Part shown: piece after piece, positions 50,782 to 62,580 of the stretch
Position numbering within the stretch: position 1 is the first letter of the stretch
How the letters are laid out: every line of letters starts with the position of its first letter
Origin: Cotesia glomerata
Lineage: Eukaryota > Arthropoda > Insecta > Hymenoptera > Braconidae
DNA length: 64,000 nt
Direction: 5' to 3'
Assembly: GCF_020080835.1 (NCBI RefSeq)
Contig: NC_058163.1
Span: forward strand, 25,060,131 to 25,124,130
The notes under the pieces: model-generated
What the model was told of the DNA's origin: nothing
The model's database searches: none
Seen by the model: the letters and a program-made list of their open reading frames with translations, nothing else
Program-made: the position numbers and the translations under genes

Positions 50782-51874
50782 TTAAATATTTCATGAGATA
50801 CAGGGCCATTTCTTAATTATGTATCGAGAGATAGAGCATTTTCGAATGCAGCCTAAATACTTATCATCATTAATTGACTATTGGTGAGAATGATATGAAA
50901 CCATTATAAGGCACAACTCCAGGTCAAGACTTTTCCAACGATACTAAATTTAACCATATAAACTCATTTTATCATCTAAATACACTGGCCATAAAATTTT
51001 GCTTATCCTCTTAATAATATATATTTAAAATTCCAAATAATAAAATCTACTTTTCTACGTATAGGAAATAGAAACTGTGATAAATTAAGGTGTTAAACTG
51101 TCAGATCAATGCGAAATTTCATAAAAAATATTTAAAAGGTTTCACTACTGCTGGAACACACTTTTTGATAGGGACATTTAGCAGTAGTCGGGTTGATGAA
51201 GATGTTATTGCGTCTGGAGGAGCAATAGCGTACTCTGAAATGGCACTTGTACGCTGTAAGGTACTGTCTTGTCTTGCTGAATTTGCGAGGACGTTTTGCG
51301 AGCGTGATAAAGAGTAGAGTTACAGCCTTGTCCGTGCCAACAATCTGGCTGTGTTGGAACGTGCTTAAATGTGATTGTTGCTAAAAAGACATGAGTTTAG
51401 AGTTGTGTAGGGTAAATCGAGGAAATCAAGACAAAAAAGAGAGAGAGAGCTAAATCATTCTCTTCCTATCCATCTCTTTTTGCTGTCCCTACAGTGCCTA
51501 ACATCAACGAGCACCTCGAACTCATTCTCTTGTTACTACATTCGCGAGGGTCGTAACAGAACTTTGTGAGAAAGTTAGCGCCAAGTTTGAGTCCCGTATG
51601 GCCTCCTAGAAAGCTCCTCCTGCTGATAGGGTCTCTCAGGACCCTAAAAAAAATACGAATGAGAGTTTCTTTTCTACCCTATTTCTATTCTCCCTCAAAT
51701 AACTTCTCCAGCGTCTCTACCGCCAGCTGAACTTCTATTAAATCCAATAATGCCAATAAAATCTTTTCCGAGTTACGCTTTTTTTCAGCCTTACACAACA
51801 AACGCCGTTAACAATGTTACCCTTGTTTTGTTAAACGCAGTATCAACTTAACTTTTTATCAACACTTACTGTTA
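50782..51874. other. Unique DNA
   Basis: AT-rich, then mixed from 51080. A 75-codon plus-strand frame at 51090 has no recognised domain. Confidence 0.4.
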
Positions 51875-52992
51875 CACGGAGAGAAATTTATAGGAACTTT
51901 TCCAAAAATTATGGGAATGATTCCTATAATAAAATTATCATTATAGGTATCAATCCTATGCTCATTGTGGGAACCATACTCATAGTTCATTGGAAACGTT
52001 CCTATACAATAATGGAATAGCTTCATTATATTCTGGGAATGGTTCCTGTAATATTATAGGAATGGTCCCTATATTATTAAAGGAATGGTTCCTATAATAT
52101 TATGGGAACGACGCTCATAATAATAGAAAAATGTTTGTTCATAATAATGAAGCAATCACTTCAAAAATATAAAGTAATTATTATACATTTTTTTGCTAAT
52201 AAATTTTTTTTTGTAAATAAAAATTGATCTTTCACTAGAGTGAAAAAATTTCTTTTTCATAATTTTTATTCACGTGTGTACTTAATCTTAAATTGTTTAT
52301 TCTAACTCAGTTATTATTGTGTTAAATAATATTGAAAAATATTGTAGCAATTCTAAAGCTTCTCTAATAAAAGGGATATTTTCTCACTATACAATTAGAG
52401 GAGCCAAGTAGATATGGAAATTCATTGTTTATTTTTACAATTTCATTTTATTTTTGAAACAAATTATTTATTTACAATACATACGTTGAATATTTATTAA
52501 ATCCACCTTTTGAGTATGTAACTTTTATTGTTTATATGAACAATATTACTTATTTTACATATTTCAAATGATGTTATTGGGAAGCAAGTAAAATTATCGA
52601 AATTACTAATAATTTCAAATGCTTCAAAGTGGTCATCGAAGTCACAAATAACTTGAGTTGTAATGATAAATATCTCAATATTATTAGGCATCATCACTAT
52701 AATATTATGAGAATGGTTCCTGTAATATTATAGGAATAGTTCCTATAATATTATAAAAACTATTCCTATATATTATGGGAACCATTCCTATATATTATGG
52801 GAATCATGCCGATATTACAGTTATAATTATAGGTATCGTTCCTATAATTATAGGAACCATTTCCATAACTATAGTAACATTACCCAAAAATTATCAGTAC
52901 AATTCCCATAATTTAAGTAATCGCTCCTAAAATGGTATAGGAATAAATTTCATTAAAATTATAGGAATTATTTCCATATTTTTCTCTCCGTG
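51875..52992. mobile_element. CAC-terminal MITE G, full copy (G3)
   Basis: A 1118-bp element with ends CACGGAGAGAAATTTATAGG and the inverse of CACGGAGAGAAA, and TA on both sides. It lacks one palindromic sub-unit (about 50 bp) present in G2 near 29370-29420, consistent with slippage between TATTAAAGGAAT words. It carries the conserved minus-strand frame at 52497-52697. Confidence 0.9.
52497..52697 (-). pseudogene. Small frame within MITE G3
   Basis: A 66-codon counterpart of the frames in G1 and G2, with CDFDDHFEAFEIISNFDNF as in G1. It is open in all three copies, but the copies are so alike in DNA that this alone does not show selection. Function unknown; possibly the end of a lost transposon protein. 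Confidence 0.3.
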
Positions 52993-54392
52993 TATTACAA
53001 TAAAACAATCGGTCAAAAAATATTCTAATATGATCTTTTTTAATAACCTCAATTTTTAATTGTTTGTTTCAGGTGAGTGATGTCAAAGTCTCTGTTCTCC
53101 GTTTTCTCTTTTACGGAATTCAGTTCTAGAAGTAAGTAACTAGATAGATGAAATAAGGTGGAAGGGTAAGAGAGGATGGACGATCCACCACAGTGGAGGA
53201 TTCGAGACGAACATAGCATAGAGCAGAGAGTAATCAGGACTCAGCAGCAGAAGTGCATTGAGTGTCGAAGAATGCTCGAGGCACGTGGTTAACTCCAAAC
53301 TAATCCTCCTCTTATTGAAACGAGGCGCTGCAGTGAGTATCCCGGTGATTCAGTATGAGTATTAACCAGCAAGTCCATAGAGAGCCCAAACCTGGTAAAA
53401 TGAAACTCCTGAACCCTTTTAGAGTGTAGGACGAATAAGATACCGGGTGGTCTATTCAGGATCCATTTTGGAGCAATGAAATTCTCGTTCAGACCAATAA
53501 ATGTGAATGGACCGCTTACCAGTCTCCAGTTTCCAATCTCTGGTCTGTGAAACCGCGAATATAGAAGTTACGAGAATAGATCCATGGATTTTTACAACCA
53601 CCTGGATGTAACCAGTCAAACCGATTATTAATTAATTAATTAGAACATAATAATTAGCTGAACGATAACGGATGATCGATAATCAGATAGTCTCATCGGC
53701 AGATCACTTGATCTAGTTCCCAGGGCATCTAGCAGCAACATGATAGGATGATAGCATCCCATGCTCGGAGCTACGTGTCTCACGTCGTCAATTCAAACTC
53801 ATGATTCGTCGCACTGCGTCATCGCAAATAGCGTAGCAGAAGCATCAGAGCCGGGTATACATATGCGACCTCGTCATCCCTGTGTCATCATCAATACCCG
53901 TCCCTTCAGCTCCCCTTTGTCCTCTTGCCTTTAGTTTTGCTCGGCGGTCTCTCCCTCTGTGGCTCTCGGTCTCCACTCGCAACCGCGATTCATCGTCATC
54001 GTGTTGTGTGTATCCTACTGCGGATGAGTGCTAGGGAAGAGAGGAGGAGAGATGGAGAATACGATCAGACAAGTGTGTGCATTCGCCATCCTGCATCACC
54101 GATCGAACTCCACACTACACTCTCTGTCACGTACAGAGCAGACCGTTTGTCGCTTGCCCTCCTCTCTGCTCCTCAATTTACTCTCTGATGTAGTTCTACA
54201 TTCACCCAACACATTACACACATCGTGGACCGTCCAACGCACACTGGCAACAGTAATCCCCAGATTTGATCATATTTCATTTCAATTGTACCACCAACAC
54301 ACACTTGTCATCTGATTATTCATAAGATTTAATATTTAATCAGTTTTATTTACCATTCAGATGATTGTCATTGTTGCTCCAGATCATCCCAA
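52993..54392. other. Unique block, GC-richer
   Basis: It starts with a strong candidate recursive splice site (53072). From 53090 to 54380 the composition is mixed, TC-rich near 53900-54000. Two overlapping plus-strand frames (53925-54315) in different registers are not supported. Confidence 0.4.
53051..53080 (+). promoter_or_regulatory. Candidate recursive splice site RS3
   Basis: TTGTTTGTTTCAG|GTGAGT with the junction at 53072|53073. It has a long T-rich tract, CAG and a near-perfect 5' splice site, and a CTAAT word lies about 50 bases upstream. It fits the ratchet-point structure well; function is inferred. Confidence 0.5.
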
Positions 54393-55149
54393 CACGGAAA
54401 AAAATAAACTGTAATATTCACTCGGATTTCGGTTAGTTTTTATAGTTTCAAACAGTAAAGCGGACATCGGGGTGGCAAAAATATAAATATTACAGAACTT
54501 AATGTAGAAAGTATAAAAGCCACAATTTATAATTTAATATCCAAAATAAGTGATTAGTAGCTGTCACTATAGTAAATAACGACTCTTTCATCTTAAAAAA
54601 TTACAGTTTCAAACAGTAAAAATTGCCATTTCAATATATAGTCCATATTATGAGGAGAAGGGGAACTCAGATGAAAGAGAAGGGGGTCTCACTCTGGGAG
54701 AATTTAACATTTCAAACAGTAAAAATTATACTTTTAAAATATACATTTTATTAGTCCAAGCAAGTCAATAATTACAATTTGATTTTTAGCGTTGCGTTTA
54801 AAATTTATCATTTTATTTTGTAAATATTGACGTTGCTTGTATTAGAAATTTACTAACTTTATTTTATACTTTTTACATATCATAAGATCATTTTTTAGGT
54901 ACGAAATGATAAATATCAGTCTGAATACTTAATTATTATTCTTTAACATTTTAGACATTTACATAGCGAATATTACTGTTTGAAATAGTATTTTCTCCAT
55001 GTAAAGAATAAATTGTAACGCTTAAATGATAAATATTATAAAGTTAATAGTAAAATCACGATTTTACTGTTTGAAATGGTAATTTTTAGCAGTTGATCAT
55101 TACTTATTATAAATCGACTGTTATTTATTATAGTTTATTTTTTTCCGTG
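54393..55149 (-). mobile_element. CAC-terminal MITE D, copy D2
   Basis: A 757-bp near-match to D1 in the opposite orientation, with AA on both sides where D1 has TA. It has the same repeated TTTCAAACAGTAAAA words and the same terminal CACGGAAAAAA. The different 2-bp flanks show that the target is not strictly TA. Confidence 0.85.
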
Positions 55150-57214
55150 AATCGAATTGTTCCAAGTGATTATGTCTCATTATTATATCTTCGGTAAAAC
55201 TTGCGAAATTTCGAGCTGAAAGCTTCCTGGCTTGCAACTTTTCGGCTTTCTTCTTCCAACTGGATACTTTTAACTACGAAAGACTCAGCTCTATAGCCTC
55301 CATCACCGTCGTCAAGATAAGCCCGATGAAAGGCGCGAGTTGACTAATTACGTTACGCGCACTGTCTTGTAGAACCCCACCGCTAGCAACATTTTACAAC
55401 TTGTCCAATTAATTATTCCGCAAGATTTCTTCCTGTGATTTAAATACCATTTTATACTTTCATCATTATCTATAATCTTCCTTTGAATTTAAAATTACTC
55501 GCCTGGTCCTTGTCACACAAATTCCACTTAAAAGATTATGTAGCCCCTAGTTTATCAAAATCAGTCTAGTTCACAATGATAAGAGTGATTGATGTCTGAA
55601 ATATGTTTGCAGATATTTAATATTCTCAAGCGTGATGATAAGCGAATTTATCCTGAGGTTCATATATGGCTCAGTCAATAACCAAATGTCGCAGTCACGG
55701 TAAGCGACGCGACCTTTTACACCGAGCAATATTAGGTGATTGAGAAAATTGTGGATTGAAGAGTATAATCGGGCTAATATTATACGGTCTTTATATTGGA
55801 TGAAAGAGCGACAAGGATGGAATGATGTGACGAAGGTATGAGCTGGAATCCCTTTTCCCATCCAAGGGTTTTAATCTTCAATTCATTTTTCACGACAGCT
55901 AGTCCTGTATAAACCTAAACCCATCACAACCCTCCATTCGTTGTTAGATAGCGCAAAAATAAGCCTTCATTCCTTCGGTGATATGATGGTTCGTGTGCAC
56001 ACAATTTTGGCTGAAAGAATTCAGAGCTAGACCCATTCGAGCAAAATAAATTAGACGATGGTTGTCATGAAGCAAGTCATGCAGAACAGGACAGTTTTAT
56101 ACATTGCGTGGAACTCAGCTAGCAAGTTAAGGTTACTCGACAATTCCGTGCCGAGATGTTAAGATAAAGATAGAGACAAGTTCGTCTTAGTCTTGAGGTA
56201 GTGCAGTTAACGAGACAATTGTAGATGAATCGGCATACACGCGTATAAGCAGACTGTCGTAGGCGGTGATCCATGATTACCCATCATTTCTCTCAGCTCT
56301 TTTTGGTCTATCTTCTTATTTTTATTCTTTGGTTTATTTTCTTTCATCATCATCATTTCTCTTTGGCGAACCTTCCACGCCTCTTCATCGTTACACTCGT
56401 GTTTCTTATGAATTATGGAAATTAATACACTCGAGTTGGCAAACTCTCCGTTAATTCGTTTTCCTTGAGCCTGCTCTTTTGCATTCCACCTCTTTTTACT
56501 ATTTATTTTATAGAGTTTCTCACTCCCAGGCTTGAACTTGCTTTGCACATCCAAGGAACTTAACTTCTGCTCATTTTTCTCTGGCAATTAATGAACCAAG
56601 CCATAAGTTAAGATTACAAATTTGCGAGTGTGAAATCAGAAGAACTAGCTAGCTACTCCAGAGATATTCTGCTACACATGAATCAATTTTAAAAACAGTT
56701 GGGTTAACAAAAAAAGATTATTCGTCAGCCGAAATGGAAGTAGATTTCATTTTATTACTTATCAATCAAAATTACAATTGAATTTTAACGTATGATTTTT
56801 ATTGTAATCATTACAATAAAAGTGTTCTAATGGAAAAAATAAAATGAAAATTTTATAAAACGAATGCAATAGCAAATTTCATAATTGGCAGAACGGAATA
56901 AGACATAATTTTGGGACTACAGAAATGATATTCTGTACTCAAATTGAAGCTTATTTAAAGAGCTTTCAGATGCAATTTACAGAGATTCAATAAGTTATCC
57001 CATTCAAAAGTTATTCGAGTAAAAATGTGAAGAAATATGAATTTTTATAATTTTGAAAATTTTTAAATCCTGGCATTCTAAATTACTTGACCAATTAAGC
57101 TCATCTTCGAACTTGACTTCGGTATCTATCTGTAGAATAAGTATGTTGAGTTTGGTAAAGATCTGTTGTAAATTGGCGACTCTATCGTCGTGACAAGGCG
57201 CGTTATATCGTATA
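55150..57214. other. Unique block
   Basis: GC-richer at 55180-56650. The minus-strand frames of 96 (55571-55861) and 126 codons (56207-56587) have Lys/Glu-rich or mixed composition and no recognisable domain. The second lies opposite a TC-rich tract and is probably chance. Confidence 0.4.
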
Positions 57215-57680
57215 CTAGCTGATACTCGCCCGCTCCGCTGGGCGCTTTATAGAATTGCATTTTTAGATTCTATCGAATTGGTATGCATCTTTTATCCATA
57301 TAATTATTCTAGCTAATATTCATTGTAACTTTCAATGTGCAATCATTATAACATTCCCGTGTCTTTCTTACAATAATCAATAATAATTGATATGAAAAAA
57401 AAAAATTTTGTATCTGCCTAGTATATGAACATAACCAATAGAATTAAAAAATTTATTTTAAAAAAATGACAATCGAATAGAATGAATTTAGTTACAATAA
57501 AAATTCATTATTTCTAAGTCAAAAAAATATAGGTTCCGGATAAGTAATCACCACCATATCATATACTAAAACCTTCTCCGAAACACGCTGCATCTTATAG
57601 TATAAGTATTATTCCGATCGGTTCAGTAGTTTTTGCAGTATAACCGGACAAAAAAACCGACTCTCCATTTATTAGTATAT
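57215..57680 (-). mobile_element. Non-autonomous Helitron, internally deleted copy A3
   Basis: The 3' end (left side) is intact with CTAG, the hairpin GCCCAGCGGAGCGGGC and a flanking A. Two internal segments present in A1 and A2 are missing, one after TTTTTAGAT and one before TCTGCCTAGTATAT. The 5' end runs into a TA repeat at ATTAGTATA, so the terminal TC is lost or altered. Confidence 0.85.
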
Positions 57681-57695
57681 ATATATATATTTATA

Positions 57696-58047
57696 TTAGG
57701 GTGTGCCAAAATGTAACTTCCGTGGAGAACATTTTAAAATTGGAATTTTGAGTTCCACTTTTGACAGCAGCTGTATTTGGGCATTTCCTGAGATATTTCA
57801 GGTTGAGAGAATTCATTTGATTATTTATAGGATTTTTAACAGGAGATTTAATAGGGCGCTTTCGGTCAAATTTTGAATTTTCACCGGAAATACCCAAACT
57901 AAGCTTCTGTTAAAAAATTCTATGAAAATCAAATACATTGTCTCACACCAAAATATATCAAAATGCCACAACGCAGCCCCTGTTAAAAGCGGAACTAAAA
58001 ATTCCAATTTTAAAAGGTTCTCCACGGGAGTTACATTTTGGCACACC

Positions 58048-58051
<4 letters not shown>
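57696..58051. mobile_element. Fold-back element P in a TA repeat
   Basis: A 356-bp near-complete palindrome with ends TTAGGGTGTGCCAAAATGTA and the inverse. The arms extend about 150-160 bp with scattered mismatches, around a loop at roughly 57850-57900. TA borders it on both sides and (TA)n continues to the right. Overlapping frames on both strands here arise from the inverted arms. TA target and long TIR would suit a Tc1/mariner-like MITE, but the class is uncertain. Confidence 0.85.

Positions 58052-58125
<74 letters not shown>
58052..58125. repeat. (TA)n microsatellite, about 37 units
   Basis: An uninterrupted TA run next to fold-back P. It is likely the target in which P and the Helitron A3 edge came to lie. 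Confidence 0.95.
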
Positions 58126-58129
<4 letters not shown>

Positions 58130-60730
58130 TTTGAACCATGTGTATTTTCTGACTCAGCTCGTCGAGTTAAGTCGGAACATAGCAAAATTTTGCAATAGTT
58201 AGATTTCTATGAAATCTACTAAAAACGATTGGTCATTCTGAAAAAAAGCGAATCGCTAATGGCCTAAATGGTTTTTTTTTCTCTACTTTATTTATTATTT
58301 TCTCTTTCCTGAATTAATGTACCGTATGAAATGGTAACCAGTGTCGAGCTTTCGATTCAGAGACATGTAATTTACTACGTGGACATTAATTCGCTTAAAA
58401 ATTGTTTTTCGGGGATTCACCGCTAATGGACGTACTGATGTTTTTGATAATACTTTTAGTGAGGCTCTCGAATTCGAACAAAAAATTAATGACCATGAGT
58501 GTTTTTCGCCCTCGTCATCGTGATATTATATGCCGCTCAATATTGTCAACGAATAATAAAAGCGGTTGCTCTATAAACAGAGTGTGTGAGTACGCAACAT
58601 GTTGAGAACATAATAAAATTCATAGCCTTTTATTGGAGATGCATATGCGAAACAGCAAAGGCGCGAACAAGACACTTGAAAACTTGTTGGAATACGTGCT
58701 ATATTGAGTTGTGTAAAAGTATAAGTGTACGTGCACGTAATACTGGAGTTTTGTCACCCCTTCATCTCATTGTTTGCCACCAACACCAAAAAGGGTCGTT
58801 GAGACGCCTGTAATGATAACTTGTTCACTCTATCAGCCATTAAAATTTAATTGTGATGTTTTTAAGTCAAGAAGGGGTTCCAAGGATGGGGATAACTCAT
58901 AAACAGGGGTTCTACAAGAGCTCACTTCACTTGGTCTCTTTGTCAGAATACTTCTACGTTTAAAACTGCTCAATTCTTTCATCATTTTCTCTCTAGTACA
59001 AACTTCAAAGTAAAAAAATAACACAATTAATTCAATTACAAATGTCAAGATTGTCTGAAATTTTGATCAAGGTTGCAATTAATTCCCTACCGCTCCTAAA
59101 AGGAGTTCTAGAAGGCTGAAACTGTTTCACCGCAATCTCAAAACAATAATATCAGGCCAAGACTATAAACTCCAAGTGAATTTTGACTGTGAATGCACAA
59201 TAAACACTCCAGCCAGCTTCTCTATTGTTTAAAATGTCTATCTCAGTTATATGTGGTCGTCTGGGCTGTTATTGCTGCTGCCAACCGAGTCTTCTCTCAA
59301 ATAAAATTCATTTTTTAGCTGCATAACGACACAACACGTATAGAAGATGATAAAAAACAAGAGGTAATAAAAATACTTTTTTGTTAGCGCTGTCCGCCAA
59401 ATTTGTCCACGCTCGGAAAAACTTTTACCAACTTTTATAAAAGATTATATTCGACTGACTAAAGAGGAATGAAAGCCACTAGTTTTCTGCGTTGATTTTT
59501 TTTTTATTATAACAGTTATAAAGATATTGTTGGATACTTTTGCTTGGATCTTTAAAATATCTCGTGCTTCTTATTGTATTGAATGATCGGCATTTCATTC
59601 TTTCCTTTCATTTTCTGAGAGTAACTTTTCATAATAAAAACATTAGTCAAGTTAACCCAAAGAAACTTTATGCAAGAATACTGTCAATAACAACAATAGT
59701 ATCATAAAAATCAATACAATCGCTCAGGCATTGTATAGAGATACTCAACAGAAAACGCAAACGTTGAAGAATCACCCACCCTCTATCTCCATACTTTCAC
59801 AAGTTTTGACTCTAAGTCTTGATATGTAGCCTTAAGAATCCTCAGATTTCAAATTAAGGAAAATTGCAAATACTTTCTTGTTAAGTTTAAACTCTTAACA
59901 CAGCCCACGTTCTGATATGCATCATTTTTCCCCGACTCTCAGTTCACCTTTTTCTACAAAGTTGTTTCTCAGCGTCGCTTTGGTTGCGAATTGCGGTCTT
60001 CTCGATGCACTCACCCTTCAAGAGCTTACTCCTCCCCCTCTTTCTCCTGGTATTTAAACTTTCGGAATTGAAATTGTTTTCGATATCCAGGTGAGTGCTC
60101 TCCAAAGACGACGCCTCGGAAATTGCCATTCAGGGTTCTTTCCCACTTGTAAAATTTACTTTTCCTCATCCCACAACTTCCCTAAAACTAATCCTTAACT
60201 AAAAAAACCCGCTTAAATTCATCTCATCATCTTAATTGGTCCATTTTCACAAAATCTTCCACGTTAGAACTTCAACGTCTCAATCCCTACTGAGACTTAT
60301 CTAAACGGGTGCTTTACAACCGAGTACAGACAAAATACCCAGCCTCAGACAAAGCGTTAAAACTTTTCATATGCATCACGTATGCATAATCTACGTAACC
60401 ATGTGTCTTACATTCGCGATAACTTAAACTATTTAAAAGTACGTTTCTCTTTTCCGCTCCTCTCACATCTCTACCCGTTTTATGGTTCGCGACAATAATT
60501 AAGTGATTTACGAGGCATTTGCATGTGGATAAGTTCTTTTCATTTTTTTTTAATTCTCATTCAACATTTTACGCTGCAACATTGTTCAAAAGTTTTAATG
60601 CAAAACGTGTTTTCCAATCGCACGTACTGCTCCGTCATTATTTACGATGTAGGTTGATCGCCGTTCTCCCCTGTCTGTCGATACGGCATTTGTTGTTTCT
60701 TCAGCAAACTTGGTTTCTTTTCACATGCCA
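58126..60730. other. Unique block
   Basis: Mixed composition throughout, with a candidate recursive splice site at 60090. Short frames on both strands (for example 58402, 58586, 59944) have no recognisable domain. Confidence 0.4.
60074..60098 (+). promoter_or_regulatory. Candidate recursive splice site RS4
   Basis: TTTTCGATATCCAG|GTGAGT with the junction at 60090|60091. The pyrimidine tract is shorter and interrupted, while the 5' splice-site half is very good. Function is inferred. Confidence 0.4.
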
Positions 60731-61695
60731 CACGGAGAAAAATTAATTGTACTATTTACTATACAAAAATATTAACTCCTACTATCTGAAATGGTAATAA
60801 AATTAATTAGTCATAAATTAATAGGTGGTATAATTGACAATTGTAATAGTTACTATTAATAATGGTAACGATTACTATCGAAAATGATAATTGTAATTAT
60901 TAAAAATTATAACTGCTATAATCGAAGATGGTAACTGTAACTATCTCAGATTGTAAAAATTCTGAAAGAAAAAAATAATATAAATTCTTTATTTGGATCC
61001 ATATTTTAGTTGTGTACATTTTTTCCTTTAAAATATTAAAACAAGTAATAACACAATCGTTTAAATCCATATATGATAAAAATTTCCAAATATTAGAGCT
61101 GTTATTGATTACTTTAAATGACATAATTTTTGGAAATTATGTTTTTTAAAAATTTTTTGTAAGATTTAAAAATTTTTTTTAAAATTTCAATTTTTTTTTT
61201 AATTTGAATTTTATTGAAAATTTTGATTTTTTTGGAAATTTCAAACTTTTTTTTGAAAAATTTGGCGTTGAAACTTGTTTTAGACAAATAAAAATTTAAA
61301 TATAAATTCAATCCGAATTTAATCCCGATTTTTTGTGCACTAAACTGCGCTACAACTGCTTTTAGTTAAATCAGAATTGCATCCACCCTAACGCAGATTC
61401 TCAATTTTTTAAATATTTTTTACTAGCTTAGATAGTAACTATTATTATTACTGATGGTAACTGCAACCATCAGGTTATATTAGGAATTACGATTTTGATA
61501 ATAGTAATAACTAGTTAAAATAATAAAAGCTATTATTACTGATTACCATCATAATAGTAGTAGTTACCATCAGGATGGTAATTACTGCAATCCAGATGGT
61601 TTACATAATTATTTAAATAATATTTACTACTATCGAATTCAATTAATAGATTTTACCATAACTAGATAATAAGCTACTATAAAATTTTCTCCGTG
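60731..61695 (+). mobile_element. CAC-terminal MITE F, full copy (F4)
   Basis: A 965-bp element with ends CACGGAGAAAAATTAATTG and TTTTCTCCGTG, and CA on both sides. It is the best-preserved copy of the family. The interior is rich in ATGGTAAC and GTTACCAT words. The small frames inside correspond to AT-rich text and are not genes. Confidence 0.9.
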
Positions 61696-62580
61696 CAGGC
61701 ATAATAATACGCTGGAAAATATGTGTCATTGAATACACCACACACGTTTTTTCTTTATTTTACATAAAAAAGTCAGTCATCGATCCTCCATCATCAATTA
61801 ATTCATCAATCATCAATCATCCAGCCCCAACGCTGCTATTTTTTCAGCTCAATAACCAATCAATAAACAACATCATCGCCGTTATTACCCAACATTATTA
61901 ATTCATGAAAAGTATGGTTAAACCAGCCAGGATTTTCCCCGATAAAAAATAATTAATTCAAAACAACCCATGTCCCATGAAGTTAATAACTAAATTTACC
62001 CCACCACCAGCATCAGCCAAGTCCAATTTGGTTGTGTTGCAGCGTATACTTGCACGACCAGCGAGTCGCGTATAAATAACTAATCTCAAATCCCGGCATA
62101 TCGAGAAAACTTTGATCAGTTTGCGGGACGCGAGGTTCTCCCCTCACGCTTCACTGCCCTCTTCACCAAGTTCCCTCATCCTCGCCTTGCCTTCTCGTTC
62201 CATGGGACCCTCGACATGCATACTTTATGTGGTTACATCAAGTACGCAAAGTTTCACCGTCACGGCTCAATAGCTCTCACTCTCCTCCGACACACTGTAT
62301 TACGCTTCGGCTCGGTCTCACTCACTCCAAACTTTTTATAGCTCCCTCCTTTTCCCTTTCCGTTACCTTGACTAGCCGCTCACTTCTTCCCAGCCGCGAA
62401 AGTGTAAACATCATGTTTCCTTAATTTTTATACTCTCTCTACACCCACCAATATATAATATAACAACTACGTGTCGGCTGCATGAAGCGTGCTAACGTAC
62501 GTTGTTCACTATTTTTTCATGAAATATTCTATTTAGATGGATGGGACAGTCTAGCTAGCTTTATAATGAAATCATGTGTG
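61696..62580. other. Unique DNA
   Basis: AT-rich to 62030, then GC-richer and TC-rich (62130-62400). The 65-codon frame at 62227 is a Ser/Thr/Leu-rich translation of that tract. Confidence 0.4.

Noticed and set aside
56207..56587. 126-codon Lys/Glu-rich minus-strand frame
   Set aside because: It is opposite a TC-rich tract, which yields Lys/Glu/Arg codons automatically. No domain is visible.
57825..58139. Frames rich in alternating Tyr and Ile on both strands
   Set aside because: They translate the TA microsatellite and the arms of fold-back P.
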